The translations under genes were made by a program, and so were the position numbers. Below the pieces are notes generated by a model, which did not search any database, was not told where the DNA came from, and saw nothing but the letters and a program-made list of their open reading frames with translations. 10,062 bases of DNA from Myxococcales bacterium (GTDB lineage: Bacteria > Myxococcota > Myxococcia > Myxococcales > Myxococcaceae), in contig PMBV01000503.1 of assembly GCA_003153055.1 (NCBI GenBank), positions 7,691 through 17,752 of the forward strand, written 5' to 3'. This document shows positions 6,061 through 10,062 of the stretch, piece after piece. The stretch's first letter is position 1. The number at the start of each line of letters is the position of its first letter.

Positions 6061-6975
6061 TCACCACTCGTCGAGGATGAACTTCCTCGGGTTCTGCGCG
6101 ATGCCGTTGACTCGAACTTCGTAATGAAGGTGCGGGCCCGTGGAGCGGCCGGTGTTGCCCATGTTGGCGATGGTGTCGCCTCGCTTGAGCTTGTCTCCGG
6201 CCTTCACGCGGATCGACGCCAAGTGCCCGTACCGGGTCTTGATGCCATAGCCATGGTCGATGACCAGCACGTTGCCATAGCCACCTTCGAGCCCGGCGAA
6301 CACCACGGTGCCGTCGGCCGGTGAGACAATCGATTTGCCATGCGGCCCGGCGATGTCGAGGCCCGCGTGCATCACCCGCTCTGAGGTGTAGGGATCGAGC
6401 CGCGAGCCAAAGTCTGAAGTCACCCAGCCGCGAGTCGGCCAGACCGAGGGCACCGACGCCAAAAGCGACTTCTGCTCCTGGAAGTACGCCTGCAGTTCCT
6501 GAAGGCTCTGCTCCTGTCGAGTGGCCTCGGCGGAGATCTTGTCGAGCTTCTGCGCCAGCGCCTGGGGCGTGTCAGAGGCACGAGCCCGAACGAACTGGTT
6601 CGTCTCGCTCGTCGCCAGGGGCTGGGGTTCGGTCGGACCCATCGCGAGGTTCCGCTGCGGATCGGACAAGAGCGTGATGGCTCGGAGCTTCTGGTCGAAG
6701 CGCTCCACCCGATCGAGCGTGGTCGCGACATGCTCCAGTTGCTCGCGGATCACCGCCAGCTCATGCGAGAGCTTGAGGTTTTCCTCCCGTAACACGGGAT
6801 TCTCGCGCGCCTGCCGGACGACCGAGGAATAATGACCCGCCATCGCCACCGCCACGACGAGAAGGACACTGATCGCCCCAAGGCCCTGGAACAACCAACG
6901 ACGTTGGAGGCGAAAACGCCTGACCTCCGCGTGGCGGTCCGGGACGACAATGAGGGTGAAGCTTTCGTTGGACAA
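6061..6975 (-). CDS. Membrane-anchored M23 family (LytM) metallopeptidase
   Basis: M23 enzymes cut peptidoglycan cross-bridges, or act as non-catalytic activators when metal ligands are lost. Here the ligands are present. Counting from the chosen start, H203 and D207 (HAGLD) and H284 (HLH at 282-284) bind zinc, and H251 (YGHL) is the expected catalytic histidine. The 304-residue protein starts with the FTLIVVPDRHAEVRRF leader often seen in proteobacterial members, then one membrane segment (about 27-49). A coiled coil (about 60-100) and a second helical stretch (about 140-172) follow, then the peptidase domain in the periplasm. The start is TTG 6975, preceded by AAGGGGA about 9 bp upstream, and it matches where homologues begin. 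GTG 7026 or TTG 7053 would add 17 or 26 residues. The 107-bp leader is A-rich near PP2C's stop. It is followed 4 bp later by moaC. Confidence 0.92.
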   Translation of the reverse strand: MSNESFTLIVVPDRHAEVRRFRLQRRWLFQGLGAISVLLVVAVAMAGHYSSVVRQARENPVLREENLKLSHELAVIREQLEHVATTLDRVERFDQKLRAITLLSDPQRNLAMGPTEPQPLATSETNQFVRARASDTPQALAQKLDKISAEATRQEQSLQELQAYFQEQKSLLASVPSVWPTRGWVTSDFGSRLDPYTSERVMHAGLDIAGPHGKSIVSPADGTVVFAGLEGGYGNVLVIDHGYGIKTRYGHLASIRVKAGDKLKRGDTIANMGNTGRSTGPHLHYEVRVNGIAQNPRKFILDEW

Positions 6976-7082
6976 AACGGGCGTTCCCCTTGCAACCCTC
7001 GGACCTCGCCCCGAGGAGGGCGTCACGTTCCTCAATTTGTACCCACACTGCAACAGCTTTTTTCGGATTTCTTTTGAGGGGG

Positions 7083-7877
<795 letters not shown>

Positions 7878-7941
7878 GGGCAGGAACGTTAGGCAGAAGT
7901 ATCGAATACGGCAACAAACGCGTTCATTCGTGGCCCACAAG

Positions 7942-9684
7942 TCATTCGATTCCTCTCCCCGCCGCCGTCCGGCCGAGTCGGGCCGGCGCCTCGGAGCGCT
8001 TGCGCGCCCGCATCGGCCGCTGAGCGTGGCGGAGGAGCGCCTGGGCCGCCCCGATGGCCTCTTTCGAGATCTCCACCCCCGAGAGCATTCGCGCCAGCTC
8101 CTGCTGGCGTTCTGCCCCTGAGCCCAAGGAGGCCACCACCGAGCGAGTTCGCCCCCTCACCTCACCTTTCTCGATGCGGAGGTGGGCGTCGGCATGGGCC
8201 GCGACCTGAGGCAGGTGGGTGACGCACAGCACCTGGCGGTGCGTCGAGATGTCCTTGAGGAGCCGCCCCACGACGTCGGCGATGGCGCCCCCGATACCCG
8301 CATCGGCTTCGTCGAACACGCTGCACTGGCAGGCATCGCCTCCCGCGAGCACGGCCTTCATCGCCAGCATCACCCTCGAAGCCTCACCGCCCGAGGCCAC
8401 CTTCGCGAGCGGTCGAACGGCCTCCCCCACGTTGGCCGAGAAGACGAGCTGCACCTCGTCGGCGCCGCTCGCGGAGAGGGACCCAGCCTGAAAGTCAACC
8501 CCAAACCGAGCCCCCCCCATGGCCAACCGGCGCAGGCCAGTGGAGACCGCCTCGGCCAGTCGCTCGGCGCCCTGCCGCCGCGCCGCGGTGAGCGCCTTGG
8601 CCTGGGTCGTGACGAGCTCGAGCTGGGCCACTCTCTCGGCCTCCACCTCGGCCCGCCGCTCGCTGCGATGGGTCAACGTCTCGAGCTCTTCACCCAGGGC
8701 CACTCGCTTGGCCAGCACCCCCTCGATGGGAGCGGCGTGCTTGCGGCTGAGCCGGCGAATCGCCGCCAGGCGCTCGTCGACGTCTTCTAGGCGCGCAGGG
8801 TCGGCCTCGAGCCCCCCCAGGTTCCTCGCCAGCACCCGCGCGACCTCGTCGACCTCGGTCTGGGCCGCGGCCAGCGAGCGCCGCACCTTCTCGAGACTCG
8901 GGTCGATCTTCTCGGCTTCACCTACGTCATGAACGGCCCGCCCCAAGAGCTCGACGGCTGAGCCCTCTCGGGAAGCAAGCAGCTCCTCGGCGCCACCGAT
9001 GAGGGCCTTGAGCCGCTCGGAAGAGACCAGCTTGCGGCGCTCGAGCTCGAGGGCTGTGTCTTCTCCCGGCTTGGGGCTGACCCGATCGATCTCGTCGATC
9101 TGAAACGCCAGGTAGTCCAACCGGGCTCGCACCTGGCTCTCGTCGCCACCCAGCGCGTCGAGACGACCTTCGATCTCCTTGAGGTGGCTCCACGTTTCAC
9201 GGTACCCCTTCCCCACTCCGGTCTCGCCGGCGATGCCGCTCACGCGATCGACCAGCGCCAGATGCTCGCTCGGATCGAACAGCGCCATGTGCTCGTGCTG
9301 GCCAGCGATGTCGACCAGGCCTCGCATCAGCCGCTGCAGCACCCCAAGGGTGATCAACGAGCCATTGACGTACACCCGACCCCGGCCGGCTCGGCCGATC
9401 GTTCGACGAATGCCAACCTCCGGGCCATCGTCAGGGAGCCCCAGCTCGGCCAGCCTCACCCCCAGCGCCTCGGAGCGCTCGAACAGCCCCTCGACCGAGC
9501 CCTCATCGGCTCCGTCCCGAATGGCGTCGGCCTCGGCCCTCCCTCCCACCAGGAGACCCAACGCATCGATCAGAATGGACTTGCCGGCACCGGTCTCGCC
9601 GGTCAGCACCGTGAGCCCTGGCCCGAAGGCCACCTCCGCCTCCTCGACCACCGCGAAGTTCTTGAGCCGTAGCGACACCAGCAT
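7942..9684 (-). CDS. recN: DNA repair protein RecN
   Basis: RecN is an SMC-like ATPase that gathers or bridges broken DNA during double-strand break repair. The 580-residue product is close to family length. It has Walker A GETGAGKS at 29-36, the GQHEHMALF region after it, long coiled-coil segments in the middle (about 150-390), and the C-terminal half-site. The latter contains the signature ASGGEASR at 430-437, Walker B SVFDEADAG at 455-463, and THLPQVAAHAD at 489-499. The last 28 or so residues are Arg/Ala-rich and go beyond the usual end; they may be disordered. The ATG at 9684 is preferred over the adjacent GTG 9687, because AAAGGAG (9691-9697) is then spaced 6 bp away. It has its own candidate promoter and a 10-bp inverted repeat directly upstream, consistent with damage-inducible control. 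Confidence 0.97.
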   Translation of the reverse strand: MLVSLRLKNFAVVEEAEVAFGPGLTVLTGETGAGKSILIDALGLLVGGRAEADAIRDGADEGSVEGLFERSEALGVRLAELGLPDDGPEVGIRRTIGRAGRGRVYVNGSLITLGVLQRLMRGLVDIAGQHEHMALFDPSEHLALVDRVSGIAGETGVGKGYRETWSHLKEIEGRLDALGGDESQVRARLDYLAFQIDEIDRVSPKPGEDTALELERRKLVSSERLKALIGGAEELLASREGSAVELLGRAVHDVGEAEKIDPSLEKVRRSLAAAQTEVDEVARVLARNLGGLEADPARLEDVDERLAAIRRLSRKHAAPIEGVLAKRVALGEELETLTHRSERRAEVEAERVAQLELVTTQAKALTAARRQGAERLAEAVSTGLRRLAMGGARFGVDFQAGSLSASGADEVQLVFSANVGEAVRPLAKVASGGEASRVMLAMKAVLAGGDACQCSVFDEADAGIGGAIADVVGRLLKDISTHRQVLCVTHLPQVAAHADAHLRIEKGEVRGRTRSVVASLGSGAERQQELARMLSGVEISKEAIGAAQALLRHAQRPMRARKRSEAPARLGRTAAGRGIE

Positions 9685-9696
9685 CACCTGCTCCTT

Positions 9697-9723
9697 TGTT
9701 CAGTTGTACCACCCAACTGAACA
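9697..9723. promoter_or_regulatory. Perfect 10-bp inverted repeat, candidate LexA-type operator of recN
   Basis: TGTTCAGTTG (9697-9706) and CAACTGAACA (9714-9723) are perfect inverted copies with a 7-bp spacer. The repeat abuts the recN ribosome site (9691-9697) and the candidate -10 box, so the expected transcription start falls inside it. A message from that start would lack one arm, which favours a DNA operator over an RNA hairpin. The GTTCAG/CTGAAC cores match the invariant part of the Myxococcus LexA box as I remember it (CTRHAMRYBYGTTCAGS). Each half, with its flank, fits about 14 of 17 positions. LexA as the binder is inference. Confidence 0.6.
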
Positions 9724-9750
9724 CCCTAGCAGGTATGGCTGACATGTCGA
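9723..9750 (-). promoter_or_regulatory. Candidate sigma-70-type promoter of recN
   Basis: On the minus strand, TCGACA (9750-9745) is a good -35, followed by a 16-bp spacer and TAGGGT (9728-9723) as -10. The TGC just before the -10 gives an extended -10 element (TGn). The start would be near 9716, inside the inverted repeat and about 30 bases before the recN ATG. No experimental support can be claimed; spacing and fit are good. Confidence 0.55.
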
Positions 9751-9816
9751 GCAGCCGACCTCGGAGCCGCCAGACATTCTCAATGATTACATGCGGTCGC
9801 CGGAGAGACTCGGCGG

Positions 9817-10062
9817 TCACCCAAAGCGGAAGAGATCTTCAACGTCGTGCTCGCTCAGAGCCTTGCCGACGTCGGCATCGGTCCCCAGGACGCCAAGGGC
9901 GAGCTCGCGCTTGCGTTGCTGGAGCCCCAAGATCTTCTCTTCCACGGTCCCGCGGGTGATGAGCTTGTACGAGAAGACCGCCCGCGTCTGGCCGATGCGG
10001 TGGGTTCGATCGGTGGCCTGATCTTCGACCGCTGGGTTCCACCACGGATCGTAGTGAATGAC
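9817..10062 (-). CDS. SNF2/SWI2-family helicase, C-terminal end, cut by window edge
   Basis: Only the last 81 residues are present; the gene enters from the right edge. The segment [21 protein letters not shown], carried on by Q-T-R, is the highly conserved motif V/VI block of SNF2 ATPases. It includes the arginines of motif VI that contact ATP across the cleft. It is followed by [12 protein letters not shown] and a basic helix (LQQRKREL), as in RapA- and Snf2-like bacterial proteins. The end D-V-E-D-L-F-R-F-G then TGA is typical of the bacterial group that carries DNA-remodelling or helicase activity. The 132 bp to recN hold the recN promoter, so the two are probably separate units although on the same strand. 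A weak 5-bp hairpin (9798-9802 with 9811-9815) follows the stop without a T-run. Confidence 0.94.
   Translation of the reverse strand, partial: VIHYDPWWNPAVEDQATDRTHRIGQTRAVFSYKLITRGTVEEKILGLQQRKRELALGVLGTDADVGKALSEHDVEDLFRFG

Noticed and set aside
7878..7940. TTG 7940 as the start of the PP2C phosphatase
   Set aside because: It would add 21 residues rich in Cys and aromatic residues that do not look like the start of a cytoplasmic Stp protein; GTG 7877 or 7844 fits the family better.
9798..9815. Hairpin after the SNF2 stop codon as an intrinsic terminator
   Set aside because: The stem is only 5 bp (CGCCG/CGGCG), with an 8-base loop and no T-run on the minus strand.

Overview
The window is GC-rich, densely coding DNA. 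It most resembles the chromosome of a myxobacterium or related deltaproteobacterium (Myxococcota). The lineage call is inferred from the gene set: a PilZ protein with a membrane anchor, a MoxR/CoxE-like VWA pair, a coiled-coil M23 peptidase, a Stp-type PP2C phosphatase, frequent GTG/TTG starts, and a LexA-like site at recN. No tRNA, rRNA, CRISPR array or complete insertion sequence was seen. Nine genes are complete and two are cut by the window edges.

Left part (1-1800): the 5' end of lepA reads left and off the window. Divergent from it is a small exported protein of unknown function. Convergent with that, 3 bp away, is a PilZ - transmembrane - AMIN protein, a plausible link between cyclic di-GMP in the cytoplasm and the cell wall.

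Middle part (1836-4399): a tight rightward operon of three genes encodes a MoxR AAA+ ATPase, a CoxE-like von Willebrand A (VWA) protein and a stand-alone cyclic-nucleotide-binding domain without a DNA-binding domain. Intergenic gaps are 4 and 2 bp. The first gene lacks a ribosome binding site and may be leaderless.

Boundary (4400-4568): between the convergent operon end and a protease gene lies an imperfect palindrome of about 159 bp. It has 26-bp terminal inverted repeats (23/26 matching) and TTA on both sides. This looks like a small non-autonomous transposon (MITE-like) or a REP-type element.

Right part (4569-10062): all genes read left. In transcription order they are the 3' end of a SNF2-family helicase, recN (with its own candidate promoter and a 10-bp perfect inverted repeat over the expected start site, possibly a LexA operator), a PP2C Ser/Thr phosphatase, a membrane-anchored M23 peptidase, moaC, and a trypsin-like serine protease with no export signal and an unassigned C-terminal domain.

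Most genes are recognisable housekeeping or signalling families. The least explained items are the inverted-repeat element, the recN operator, the cNMP protein in the MoxR operon, the PilZ-AMIN fusion and the protease's C-terminal domain.
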